In this document: one piece after another, positions 7,089 to 14,917 of the stretch
Position numbering within the stretch: position 1 is the first letter of the stretch
Layout of the letters: each line of letters opens with the position of its first letter
Source of the DNA: Nonomuraea sp. PA05
GTDB lineage: Bacteria; Actinomycetota; Actinomycetes; Streptosporangiales; Streptosporangiaceae
Direction: 5' to 3'
DNA length: 64,000 nt
Assembly: GCF_008086045.1 (NCBI RefSeq)
Contig: NZ_VSEY01000001.1
Coordinates: forward strand, 310,001-374,000
Notes under the pieces: model-generated
Database searches by the model: none
Told to the model about the DNA's origin: nothing
Seen by the model: only the letters and a program-made list of their open reading frames with translations
Program-made: the position numbers and the translations under genes

Positions 7089-8342
7089 ATGTGGCGAACC
7101 GAGATGACCGACGAGGAACAAGCCGCCTGGAAAGCCCGCAAGGACGCCGGCCGCGCCCGCGCGTACGAGGCCGAGCTGCAGATCGCCGCCCTGCTGCGCG
7201 ACCACCCAGACGCGATCGACGGATTCCGCCGCTTCTGTGGGTGGATGGGCGGCTTCTACTCCATCCGCAACTGCCTGCGTATCTATGGCCAGAATCCACA
7301 AGTCGCCCACGTCCAGCCGCGCCGCTTCTGGGGAGGCTACGGCTTCGGCCGCGAGGTCATCGACCCCGGTACCGCGATCTGGGTCGTCGCCCCGAAGGTG
7401 GAGCGGACGTTCACCAAGGAGGTCCCGAACAAGGAGACCGGCAAGACCGAGGAGGTCGAAGACTCCTACAAGATCTGGCCTATCGAGGACATCTACCCCG
7501 CGCAGGCAACCGCTCCCAAAGGGGGACCATGCGTGTTCTGCGACGGTCCCGAGGGTGAACCGTGCCCCGAGTCGTGCCCTGTACGGCAGCCGCAGGCCGG
7601 GCCGCCGCCGACACGGGAGGACGTCGCGGAAGCGCTGGCCAAATCCCTCAAGAACACTGGCGGGTTCGACCCCTCAGTGCTGGCCACGCTTGGACCGGAC
7701 CCGTTACAGGATGACTACGGCGACCCCCATGAGAGCCTCGGCATCACCTGGGACACCCTCAAGCTCACCATGGGCACGAAGAAGCGCACCTACCGCTACC
7801 TGGTCACGGTCGATCTCGACCGCCCTGGTGCCCGCTTCGCCATCGCCAACCTCGGGGCCATCTGGATCGGCCCGTACTCGCTGCGTCGCGATCAGGGCGG
7901 CGACGACGGGGTCGTCGTCCAGTACGGCGATGACGTGCCCGCCGCCGAGCGGCATTGGGACAGCCGCCGTCACCAGGCCGGGCCGCACGCTCCCACCATT
8001 AACGCCATCACGTTCGCCGGGACGTCGATCGTGTACCCGTCCAGAGAGCAGTGGAGGTGGTTCTCCCCGTACCGCGCGGGAGGCGGCACCGTGCCCGAGA
8101 AGACGGCGGAGCGGATGAGCCAGATCATCCGGCAGCTCCTGCCGCACTACCGGGGCCTGGTCGAGTACGACGCGATCGAGGAGGCCGGGTTCCGGCAGCG
8201 TGCGGCGCGGCGGGCGCGTGAGGCGGAGCAGGAGGTGAGGCGGCTCGCCGAGCGCGAGCAGCAGGTGGCCGAGCACCGGGCTGACGCTGAGCGGCGCGCG
8301 GCCGAGCACCGCCACCAGGCCGCCCACCCGAACGAGCTGTAG
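7089..8342 (+). CDS. ArdC-N-like (ssDNA-binding antirestriction-type) domain protein
   Basis: 417 aa from ATG 7089 with AGGAGG at 7077-7082. Residues about 20-110 match the plan of ArdC N-terminal domains: a helix, then YSIRNCLRIYGQNP, a strand, GREVIDPGTAIWVVAP. In the family this domain binds single-stranded DNA and protects incoming plasmid DNA. The usual C-terminal metallopeptidase motif HExxH is not present. Instead there is a Cys cluster (CVFCDGPEGEPCPESC), a beta-rich region and a charged Arg/Glu/His coiled-coil tail. I infer a DNA-protection role; this rests on the N-terminal domain only. Confidence 0.6.
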   Translation: MWRTEMTDEEQAAWKARKDAGRARAYEAELQIAALLRDHPDAIDGFRRFCGWMGGFYSIRNCLRIYGQNPQVAHVQPRRFWGGYGFGREVIDPGTAIWVVAPKVERTFTKEVPNKETGKTEEVEDSYKIWPIEDIYPAQATAPKGGPCVFCDGPEGEPCPESCPVRQPQAGPPPTREDVAEALAKSLKNTGGFDPSVLATLGPDPLQDDYGDPHESLGITWDTLKLTMGTKKRTYRYLVTVDLDRPGARFAIANLGAIWIGPYSLRRDQGGDDGVVVQYGDDVPAAERHWDSRRHQAGPHAPTINAITFAGTSIVYPSREQWRWFSPYRAGGGTVPEKTAERMSQIIRQLLPHYRGLVEYDAIEEAGFRQRAARRAREAEQEVRRLAEREQQVAEHRADAERRAAEHRHQAAHPNEL

Positions 8343-8343
8343 C

Positions 8344-8372
8344 GCGCGAGCCCGCCGATATCGGGCTCGCGC
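8344..8372 (+). terminator. Terminator-like hairpin
   Basis: Arms gcgcgagcccg (8344-8354) and cgggctcgcgc (8362-8372), immediately after the stop at 8342. Confidence 0.75.
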
Positions 8373-8375
8373 ACA

Positions 8376-8410
8376 CCGATCGTACGGCCCCGCCACCGCG
8401 GCGGGGCCAT
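8376..8410. repeat. Duplicated hairpin unit, copy 1
   Basis: Begins with ccgatcgtacg and continues into a hairpin ggccccgcc-ACCGC-ggcggggcc (8386-8408). A near copy starts at 9179. Each copy lies 30-35 bp upstream of a GTG-initiated gene, so it may be a promoter-linked or terminator module. Confidence 0.55.
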
Positions 8411-8437
8411 CCTGGAATCAGCAGAGGGAGCAACCCC

Positions 8438-8911
8438 GTGAAGACCGCAGCAATCGCCGTGGCGACAATCCTCCTCGCCGCCGATCCCGCAGGATGCGGC
8501 GCCAAGGGCACCACCACCGACCCGTACAAGCCCGGCGCGCTGGGCTGCAACCGCGCGGTCCACGTCGAGGCCGTCCGCATCGGCTCGGCCGAGCCTCGCG
8601 TCCGCGTCCTGGTCAACGAGGCGTGCACCAACCCCTCCGGCATCGCCACCCAGTTGCTCTCCATCACCCTGGAGTACCGGGAGACGTTCGGCGCCCCCTG
8701 GCTGGCCATCGATAGCGAGAAATTCCCGAACGTCGCCCCGGACCACCGGTACGTGCTGACCCACCACCCGTGCCTGTCCGGCCGCTACCGGGCCAAGGTC
8801 GGCGTCGCGGGCACGTTCGACACCGGCAAGGAGTACCGGGCGTCGGTCGAGGAGTCCGCACGGATTAACTGCGACAAGCCGCGCGACATCGCCTCGTACG
8901 AGGACAGCTAG
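8438..8911 (+). CDS. Putative small lipoprotein/secreted protein
   Basis: 157 aa from GTG 8438 with GAGGGAG at 8424-8430. The N-terminus MKTAAIAVATILLAADPAGC is a signal-peptide-like segment ending in an AGC that could be a weak lipobox (the -3 position is Pro, unlike the consensus). The mature part contains five Cys residues and beta-strand patterns. It is convergent with, and overlaps by 4 bp, a minus-strand gene. Exported by inference; substrate unknown. Confidence 0.6.
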   Translation: MKTAAIAVATILLAADPAGCGAKGTTTDPYKPGALGCNRAVHVEAVRIGSAEPRVRVLVNEACTNPSGIATQLLSITLEYRETFGAPWLAIDSEKFPNVAPDHRYVLTHHPCLSGRYRAKVGVAGTFDTGKEYRASVEESARINCDKPRDIASYEDS

Positions 8912-9174
8912 CAGGGCCGCCACCAGCGGCGACGAGCGGCGCGGGCGCGGAAACGCGCCTCGCCGTCCGGGTCGCCACCGTACGGGCACCGCACCCGCAG
9001 ACGGGGATGCGGCGGCACGACGCCGACCGCCCAGTGCGAAGCCGCCTCGGCCGCGCCACGGCTGATGTTGCACGTGGCGTACGCGGGCGGCTCGTCACGG
9101 TCCGGCATCTCGCCCGGCCACACACCCCAGCCGTCCCCCCACCAGGCGACCGTCCACACCTGCACGTCATCCAC
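8908..9174 (-). CDS. Small Trp/Arg-rich protein
   Basis: 88 aa on the minus strand from GTG 9174 (VDDVQVWTVAWWGDGWG). Codon third positions are strongly GC-rich in this frame, which favours it over the overlapping plus-strand frame. It has two Cys and an Arg-rich end (ARRRWWRPC). Convergent with the lipoprotein-like gene. No family is recognised, and the start is uncertain. Confidence 0.5.
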   Translation of the reverse strand: MDDVQVWTVAWWGDGWGVWPGEMPDRDEPPAYATCNISRGAAEAASHWAVGVVPPHPRLRVRCPYGGDPDGEARFRARAARRRWWRPC

Positions 9175-9178
9175 GCAT

Positions 9179-9215
9179 CCGATCGTACGACCCCGCCCAC
9201 CAGCGAGCGGGGCCA
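9179..9215. repeat. Duplicated hairpin unit, copy 2
   Basis: Repeats ccgatcgtacg (9179-9189) followed by ccccgcc ... gcggggcca, parallel to 8376-8410. It sits between the divergent starts at 9174 (minus) and 9247 (plus), so it is positioned as a promoter or operator region. Confidence 0.5.
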
Positions 9216-9246
9216 TTCCAGCTACGTCACGAAAGGCAGGAGAGCA

Positions 9247-9861
9247 GTGGCCAACGCTGCGATCCCCATCCATCTGGCCAACGCGCCCACGCACAACGGG
9301 ATGGTCATCCCGTACATCGCCCTCCGGCACGCCGACGGCACCCCCGAGTTCGGGCAGATCGACCACAACCGCGTCGCCGAATGCCTCACCGGCCGTCTCT
9401 GCCAGCTCTGCGCCCAGGAACTCGCCGACGCCGCGGTCCTCATGGCCCGGCCGCAGGACTTCGGCGCCGGATACACCCCCGAACCCGCTCAGCACCCCGA
9501 GTGCGCCGCCTACTCAATCAGAGCCTGCCCCATGCTGTCGGGCCGGCTGCACCGCCACCGCGACCGGACCCGGCCGCAGCGGCGCCAGTGCACGATGGCG
9601 GCGGGGTGCTGGTGCGGCCAGCCGTACGAGCCCGACACCGACGCCATCGTCCGCTCCGGCCGGGCCGCGACGCCGTGGTACTCGGTGCGGTTCCCGATGG
9701 ACGAGTACAGCCTGGAGATGTCGGCCAGGAAGGGGCCGCGCGGCATCTCGCTCGCCCTCGTCAACGCGAAGATCCGACTCGTCGCATGGGGTGACCCCGA
9801 CCAAGCCGATCTGGGCCGCGTCCTGGTGTACGGCCTGCCGATCCCCGGAGCGCCGAGCTGA
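9247..9861 (+). CDS. Actinophage-type hypothetical zinc protein
   Basis: 204 aa from GTG 9247, with GGCAGGAG at 9236-9243. It has LCQLC, HPECAAYSIRACPM and CWCGQPYEP, an arrangement seen in a conserved family of uncharacterised actinophage proteins with paired cysteines. The C-terminal half is beta-rich. It overlaps the downstream PP-loop gene by one base (TGATG), which suggests that the two are used together. The specific function is unknown. Confidence 0.65.
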   Translation: MANAAIPIHLANAPTHNGMVIPYIALRHADGTPEFGQIDHNRVAECLTGRLCQLCAQELADAAVLMARPQDFGAGYTPEPAQHPECAAYSIRACPMLSGRLHRHRDRTRPQRRQCTMAAGCWCGQPYEPDTDAIVRSGRAATPWYSVRFPMDEYSLEMSARKGPRGISLALVNAKIRLVAWGDPDQADLGRVLVYGLPIPGAPS

Positions 9862-11045
9862 TGTACGTCGTCGTCTCCTACGGCATGGGCGCGGACTCGA
9901 CCGCGCTCCTCGTGGAATGGCTCGAACGGCCAGCCTCACGCCCTCGGGAACTACTGCCGGACCTGTCGAACCTCATCGTCATCACCGCACAGCCCGGCCA
10001 GGAATGGGTCGAGACGGCCATGCTGGTCGAGCAGCACATCTACCCCCTCCTGGCCAAACACCGAGTCCGCATGGTGCAGGTCGCCCGCGCCGGCCCGTAC
10101 GAGCGCGACGGCATCGTGGTCCTAGACGACACCCGCGAGCCGATCCTGTGCCTCACCACCGGCGGTACCTACACTCTGCCCGGCGAGATGACCAGCAACG
10201 CGACCGTGCCACAGTCCGGCGGCCGACGAACGCATTCGATCAAGTTCAAAGGCTGGGCCATCGACCAGTGGATGACGCAGACCATTGGTGACGAGCCGTA
10301 CATCCACGTTCTCGGCTACGAGGCCAACGAACTGGAACGCGTGCTGCGTGACGGGCCGCTCGGGCTTCCGAACCGCATCCCCATCTATCCGCTCGTCACC
10401 TGGGGGTGGGATCGGGACGACTGCGAGTGGTTCCTGTGGGACCACTTCAAGGTCTGGTGGCCCAAGTCAGCGTGCGTGGCCTGCCCCTTCTCCTTCTCCC
10501 TCGGCAGCCGGGCAGAGTCGATCCGCCGCTTCCAGCGCAACCCCCACCAAGGAGTCGAAGCGCTCGTCATGGAATACCTCGCCGTTGCCGTCAACCCGCT
10601 CCAGGGACTGCTCGCGGGCAAACAGTTGTATCACCTGCTCGCCTCCACGCCGGGCAGCGGTCCGCTTCTGGCTCTATTCGAGCAGCAGCTCAACGACATG
10701 CCGTGGGCTGTGTACGACGTGCGGCGCGCGTACGCCGCGAGAGGCGGAGACCACACCAAGCGCGGCACCACCCGCCGGAGTCTCGCGCGGCTTGCGGTCG
10801 GCAGCCGCGCCGAAACGGTCGCGCGCCTCGAACGCGCCGCGCATCTGCGCGGGTGCCGCCTCGACATTGGCAGCGATGGCCGGTTCCGCCGGGTGTGGTG
10901 GCGCCATCGCGAGCTGTTCTATCCCACCGCCCAGCACCTGCTCACGGCAGGCCCGGACCTCGCCGACGACAAGACGCTGCCCGCCTTCGCCGAAGCGTGG
11001 CGGGCCGGCCTGCGTGGCGCCCCTCAACTCTCTCTCGCGATCTGA
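9861..11045 (+). CDS. PP-loop ATPase of the phage PAPS-reductase/adenylyl-transfer type
   Basis: 394 aa. Residues 6-14 (SYGMGADST) are the PP-loop that binds ATP in N-type ATP pyrophosphatases. Cys205 and Cys208 (CVACPF) resemble the Cys pair used by the phosphoadenosine phosphosulphate reductase/DndC/QueC group. The C-terminal third is basic. Phage members of this group are usually labelled PAPS reductase but probably adenylate or thiolate another substrate, including nucleic acid bases. It is coupled to the upstream zinc protein and lies in the same run as a 5mC methylase, consistent with DNA modification (inference). Confidence 0.75.
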   Translation: MYVVVSYGMGADSTALLVEWLERPASRPRELLPDLSNLIVITAQPGQEWVETAMLVEQHIYPLLAKHRVRMVQVARAGPYERDGIVVLDDTREPILCLTTGGTYTLPGEMTSNATVPQSGGRRTHSIKFKGWAIDQWMTQTIGDEPYIHVLGYEANELERVLRDGPLGLPNRIPIYPLVTWGWDRDDCEWFLWDHFKVWWPKSACVACPFSFSLGSRAESIRRFQRNPHQGVEALVMEYLAVAVNPLQGLLAGKQLYHLLASTPGSGPLLALFEQQLNDMPWAVYDVRRAYAARGGDHTKRGTTRRSLARLAVGSRAETVARLERAAHLRGCRLDIGSDGRFRRVWWRHRELFYPTAQHLLTAGPDLADDKTLPAFAEAWRAGLRGAPQLSLAI

Positions 11046-11057
11046 CCGGAGGCCCTC

Positions 11058-11231
11058 ATGACATGCCACCACCTGTTCCATCACCCACAGACCTCCACCG
11101 AGCGGGACGCGATCGTCCAGCAGTTGAACTACTGCCGCAGCATCGGCGACGGCCAGGGCGTGCTGGTCGCGCTCGTCCAGCTCACCGAGCCCTGCTCCTC
11201 GCCGGAGTCGGACGATGAGGGGGCCGAATGA
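11058..11231 (+). CDS. 57-aa hypothetical protein
   Basis: ATG 11058 to the TGA that overlaps the methylase ATG (ATGA). GGAGG at 11049-11053 precedes it. His-rich N-terminus (MTCHHLFHHP), then a helix (ERDAIVQQLNYCRSIGDGQGVLVAL). Coupled between the PP-loop ATPase and the methylase. No family is recognised. Confidence 0.55.
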   Translation: MTCHHLFHHPQTSTERDAIVQQLNYCRSIGDGQGVLVALVQLTEPCSSPESDDEGAE

Positions 11232-13216
11232 GCCGCCGCGTCAAGCAGAAGCCGCGCCGCACCGCATCCCATCGCCCGGCCGTGCACAAGCGCCGATTCC
11301 GCCACGACGAGTTAATCGCGTGCGACCTCTTCTCCGGGTTCGGAGGGCTCACGAAGGGAGCCGAACTCGCGGGGTTCACCACGATCGTCGCGGCGAACCA
11401 CAATGAGTACAAGGTCTACGTCCACGAGGCCAACAACCCGACTGCCGAGCACTGGATCGCGGATCTGGTGGACCCGGAGTCCTCCGACTACCACTCCGTC
11501 CGCGACCTTCCCCCCGCTGATCTTCTGCTTGCGGGCGTGTCCTGTGTGAACCACTCGCAGGCCAACACCAAGAAGGCGTACGAGCAGGGCCTTGCGCTGT
11601 TCGAGCTCGACGACCCCGAGTTCGAGGAACGGGTAACACGGTCGGAGCGCGACCGGGCCACGGCCAACTGCGCGCTCCACTACGCCGCCGAGCATCACCC
11701 TCGGATGATCCTCATCGAGTGCACCACCGAGCTCTTCTCATGGGGGCCGGCGGTGCCGGGCAAGAAGTACGGCGACGGCACCACCTACAAGTGGTGGCTC
11801 AAGCAGTTTGGGCTGCTGGGCTACAAGGGCAGGGTGCTCTACCTGAACTCGATGTTCTTCGACGTCCCGCAGTCCCGCGACCGGGGCTACTGGATCTTCT
11901 GCGACAAGCGCCTGCCCACCCCGGACCTGGACCACCGGCCCGAGTCGTGGTGCAGCTTCGAGGGCAAGATCGTACAAGCTGTATGGACGTGGAAGACCGG
12001 CATCCCGCCCACCGGCAGCGTCCGCTACGGCAAGCAGTACGAGTACCGGTGCCCCTCTTGTCGGCGGATCGTGATCCCGCCGTACGCCCCGTCGATCAAC
12101 GCGCTCGACCTCTCCAACCTGGGCACGAAGATTGGTGACCGGCCGCTCAAGGAGTTCACGGACAAGAAGACCGGCAAGACCATCATGAGCCGGCTCGCAC
12201 CCTCCACCATGGCTCGCGCCGAGCGGTGCAGGCAGAAGTTCGCCGAGTTCCCCGCAGTGCTCATGCCCGCTAAGGCCGCGCACGGGTCCGAGCGCCACCC
12301 GTGGCAGCCTCTCTCGACGCAGACCAGTCAGCAGGAGACGGCTGTCCTCTCGACGGGCACGCTCATCGCCGCCGCGGGCAACACTTACGAGCGGCCGGGT
12401 TCCGACTGTCGCACGCGTGACCTGAGCGAACCGCTGCCGTCTCAGACCGGAACCAACACGCAGGCGCTGCTCACACCCCCGGTTGCCCTGACAGGGCAAG
12501 TGATGGCCGCGCACCGGCACAACGGCGACGGCCAGCACATTACTCAGCCGATGGACACCGTCACGACCACGCACGAGAAAGCGGTCCTGCTCGCCGCCGT
12601 GGACAACTTCCAGGGCGGACCGCGCGGTCTGGATGAGGCGCTGCCTACGCAGGTCGGCTCGGAGACGCTGGCGCTGCTCTCGGCCGGTGTCGTTCCGTTC
12701 CGGCAGAACACCCTTCCGACGTCGCACGCCGAAGCGATGCCGACCGTCACGTCCGATCAGGTGCCAGGGCTGCTCATGGCGGCTGGCCAGATCCAGTTCA
12801 ACCAGGGCATCGATCGGCGGGTGGCAGGCGTGGACCAGCCGCTCAAGACCGTCATCGCAGACAACACCATGGCCCTGCTTTTCTCCGGCTGGTACAAGGA
12901 GAACGGCAAGACCGCTCCGCACCCCCTGAGCGACGCGCTCGGAACGGTCACCGCCCACGACACGACGGCGCTCCTCCACGCCCAATGGACCGAGGTCCTC
13001 GCGAACCTGAAGCTGGAGGACTGCTACCTCCGCATGATGCTCAAGGAGGAGGTCGGGGCTGGGTGCGGCTTCGACGTCAGCCTCGGCAACCACGAAGGCA
13101 CCTTCATCGTCTGGGGTTCCGCACGCGACCAGATCGACGGTTACGGCAACGCCGTCAGCCCGGCGGTCGGCCGGTGGATCTGCGACCGACTCCGCATCGC
13201 CCTTCACGGCGCCTAA
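11228..13216 (+). CDS. C5-cytosine DNA methyltransferase, variant catalytic motifs
   Basis: 662 aa. Motif I DLFSGFGGL (33-41) binds AdoMet; QSRDR (215-219) is motif VIII; GYGNAVSP (about 638-645) is motif X. Instead of the usual PPCQ and ENV, it has VSCVNHSQAN with Cys106 in place of the catalytic PC, and IECTTE (163-168) in place of ENV. Between about 355 and 585 there are seven imperfect repeats of the form x-x-PL-x-T-x-T-x-x-x-T-x-ALL, expected at the target-recognition position. In the family the enzyme methylates cytosine in a specific site. Here it would protect the element or mark its DNA; no cognate endonuclease is seen. Confidence 0.85.
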   Translation: MSRRVKQKPRRTASHRPAVHKRRFRHDELIACDLFSGFGGLTKGAELAGFTTIVAANHNEYKVYVHEANNPTAEHWIADLVDPESSDYHSVRDLPPADLLLAGVSCVNHSQANTKKAYEQGLALFELDDPEFEERVTRSERDRATANCALHYAAEHHPRMILIECTTELFSWGPAVPGKKYGDGTTYKWWLKQFGLLGYKGRVLYLNSMFFDVPQSRDRGYWIFCDKRLPTPDLDHRPESWCSFEGKIVQAVWTWKTGIPPTGSVRYGKQYEYRCPSCRRIVIPPYAPSINALDLSNLGTKIGDRPLKEFTDKKTGKTIMSRLAPSTMARAERCRQKFAEFPAVLMPAKAAHGSERHPWQPLSTQTSQQETAVLSTGTLIAAAGNTYERPGSDCRTRDLSEPLPSQTGTNTQALLTPPVALTGQVMAAHRHNGDGQHITQPMDTVTTTHEKAVLLAAVDNFQGGPRGLDEALPTQVGSETLALLSAGVVPFRQNTLPTSHAEAMPTVTSDQVPGLLMAAGQIQFNQGIDRRVAGVDQPLKTVIADNTMALLFSGWYKENGKTAPHPLSDALGTVTAHDTTALLHAQWTEVLANLKLEDCYLRMMLKEEVGAGCGFDVSLGNHEGTFIVWGSARDQIDGYGNAVSPAVGRWICDRLRIALHGA

Positions 13217-13218
13217 AG

Positions 13219-13236
13219 GTTGGCGGTTACGCCAAC
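13219..13236. promoter_or_regulatory. 18-bp element palindrome, copy 4 (GTTA centre)
   Basis: Perfect GTTGGCG-GTTA-CGCCAAC, starting 3 bp after the methylase stop and 26 bp before ATG 13263. Confidence 0.85.
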
Positions 13237-13262
13237 GACCTACCAACCATGAAAGAGGAACC

Positions 13263-13907
13263 ATGTCGATCAGCGCCACCACTGCTCGGACGATCGCTGA
13301 CCTGGTCAACGCCACCGGCCTGCCCGGCAACACCGACATTCGCCTCCTTCCCAACCTGAAGGCCCAGGCTCGCAACTGCCTCCTCCGGAAGGGCATCCGC
13401 ACCCTCGCCATCCTGGCCGAGCACGACGAACTGACTCTCACGGACATTCGGCTCTTCGGTGACGCATGCCTGGCCAATGTCCGCGTCGTCCTGTCCGGGT
13501 TGGCTGAGCGGCACGCGGACATCATGCGGAACGCGCCGCCCTGGTATCAGGAGATCGCCGACCTCGCCGGAGCCCTCAGGGACGGCTACGACGAGCACCT
13601 CATCACCTCCGTCCTCGCCCGCATCACCGAGGCGGGCGCCCCCGGCTACCTACTGTGCGTGTGGGCCGAGCACGACGCGGCCGGGTACGGCGGCAACTCG
13701 GACATCTACATCGACGCCGACCACGGCGGCGGCCTCTGCCACGTCGGCGGAGACCTGTGGGCCTGGCTGTCCCAGCACCCCCTCACGCCCGGCACACCAG
13801 CCACCCCCGGAGACCCGGTCACCTGGAAGGGCAACCCGGCAGGGTTCCGCCTGGCCGACCTCGCCGTGGACGACGGCGGCCACAACTTCGCCCGCACCAA
13901 CGGCTAA
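13263..13907 (+). CDS. Protein with N-terminal RNA polymerase alpha-CTD-like domain
   Basis: 214 aa, ATG 13263, with GAAAGAGGAA upstream. Residues about 30-80 (LKAQARNCLLRKGIRTLAILAEHDELTLTDIRLFGDACLANV, given here only as key parts: ARNCLLRKGI, TLAIL, TDIRLFG) follow the helix-hairpin-helix plan of the alpha-subunit C-terminal domain. In RNA polymerase that domain binds UP elements and activators. The C-terminal half has a CVW-EHD strand region and Gly-rich loops, unrecognised. It is the first gene after palindrome copy 4. Confidence 0.5.
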   Translation: MSISATTARTIADLVNATGLPGNTDIRLLPNLKAQARNCLLRKGIRTLAILAEHDELTLTDIRLFGDACLANVRVVLSGLAERHADIMRNAPPWYQEIADLAGALRDGYDEHLITSVLARITEAGAPGYLLCVWAEHDAAGYGGNSDIYIDADHGGGLCHVGGDLWAWLSQHPLTPGTPATPGDPVTWKGNPAGFRLADLAVDDGGHNFARTNG

Positions 13908-13970
13908 CGCCTCCCGGCCGCCGGCGGTCACCGGGTTGGCGGCGGTCATTCCACCACCAAGGAGAAACCG

Positions 13971-14276
13971 ATGGAACGCAGCGTCCCCTACGACGGCCGG
14001 GTCTACACCGTGCGCGTGCACCACGTGGAAGGTCCTGACCCGCTGATCGTCATCCTGTCCGCCACCTGCACCACCGATCCGAACAACATCGGCTACTGCG
14101 GATACGTCCGAGTCCCGATCGGCTACCGGCAGGGCTGGCGGTGGGCGCAGGTAGGCGACATCGAAAGCGACCCCGACGCCTGCCTCGAAGCGGCCAGGGC
14201 GAACTCGTGGAGCTCGTCCACTCCCGACTCCGCCACCGTCGCGCAGTTGGAGTGGGCGCGCGAGCACGTCCAATGA
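13971..14276 (+). CDS. Hypothetical protein
   Basis: 101 aa, ATG 13971 behind CCACCACCAAGGAGAAACC, a short version of the recurring leader plus a GGAG ribosome site. Beta-rich N-terminus (YDGRVYTVRVHHVEG), then helix. It overlaps the next ATG by 4 bp. No family is recognised. Confidence 0.6.
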   Translation: MERSVPYDGRVYTVRVHHVEGPDPLIVILSATCTTDPNNIGYCGYVRVPIGYRQGWRWAQVGDIESDPDACLEAARANSWSSSTPDSATVAQLEWAREHVQ

Positions 14277-14917
14277 GCCGCCAACTGGCCCTACGCATGT
14301 CCCCGGTGGTCGCGTTCTACCAGGTGGACGTGGATGAGGTCGCGGAGCTGCTGATCCGCTGGCGTCACCCGCTTCACCTCCCCAGCGACGAGCACCCCGA
14401 GGGCCGACCGTACAAGCGCCCGTACGGCTCCCTGGGGTTCGTCATGGAGGACCGCGGCCGGGTCGCCGCCGCCGTGATCCTGGCCAGCACCGTGAACACC
14501 TCGGTCTGCAAAGACCGGGGCCTGCACCGCTACAACACGGTGGACCTAGCCAGAATCGCCCGCTCGCCGGACCGGCGCGACGAGCAATGCCTGCGGGCCG
14601 TCCTGCGCATCACCCGCCTGTACCTCGTCCCGCTGTGGCTCGGCACCTACACCGGGTGGGACGCCCGCTCGGCCGAGAAGTCGAGTGGCCAGCCGCGCAT
14701 CGAGGCGGTGTCGTCCACCTCGCTGCCCGGTACCCCCGGCAACCTGTACCGCTTCGACGGCTGGGAGAAGCTCCGCACCTCGAAAGGCCCCATGGGCGGC
14801 CCCCGCCAGAAGCCGTCCGCCGCGAACGAGATCGCGGACGGGGCGCGCGGCCTGTGGGTCTACCGCTACCCCGAACCCCTCACCACCACCACGAAGGAGA
14901 TCGCCCATGTCGGATAA
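14273..14917 (+). CDS. Possible GNAT-fold (Mom-like) protein
   Basis: 214 aa, ATG 14273 in an ATGA overlap. The middle section, AAAVILASTVNT then VDLARIARSPDRRDEQCLRAVLRITRLY, follows the strand-loop-helix order of GNAT acetyltransferases with an R-rich acetyl-CoA loop region. Phage Mom-type base-modification enzymes share this fold. The C-terminus is Pro/Gly-rich and the end encodes the leader CACCACCACCACGAAGGAG of the next gene. The fold assignment is weak. Confidence 0.45.
   Translation: MSRQLALRMSPVVAFYQVDVDEVAELLIRWRHPLHLPSDEHPEGRPYKRPYGSLGFVMEDRGRVAAAVILASTVNTSVCKDRGLHRYNTVDLARIARSPDRRDEQCLRAVLRITRLYLVPLWLGTYTGWDARSAEKSSGQPRIEAVSSTSLPGTPGNLYRFDGWEKLRTSKGPMGGPRQKPSAANEIADGARGLWVYRYPEPLTTTTKEIAHVG

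Noticed and set aside
9007..9246. N-terminal extension of the 9247 gene to 9007
   Set aside because: The extension runs through the hairpin repeat and opposite the minus-strand gene; GTG 9247 has a good ribosome site.
11738..13525. Long open frame of about 595 codons on the minus strand
   Set aside because: It lies opposite the methylase, whose motifs are unmistakable. High-GC coding DNA leaves the opposite frame open; no motif and low-quality Arg/Gly-rich composition.
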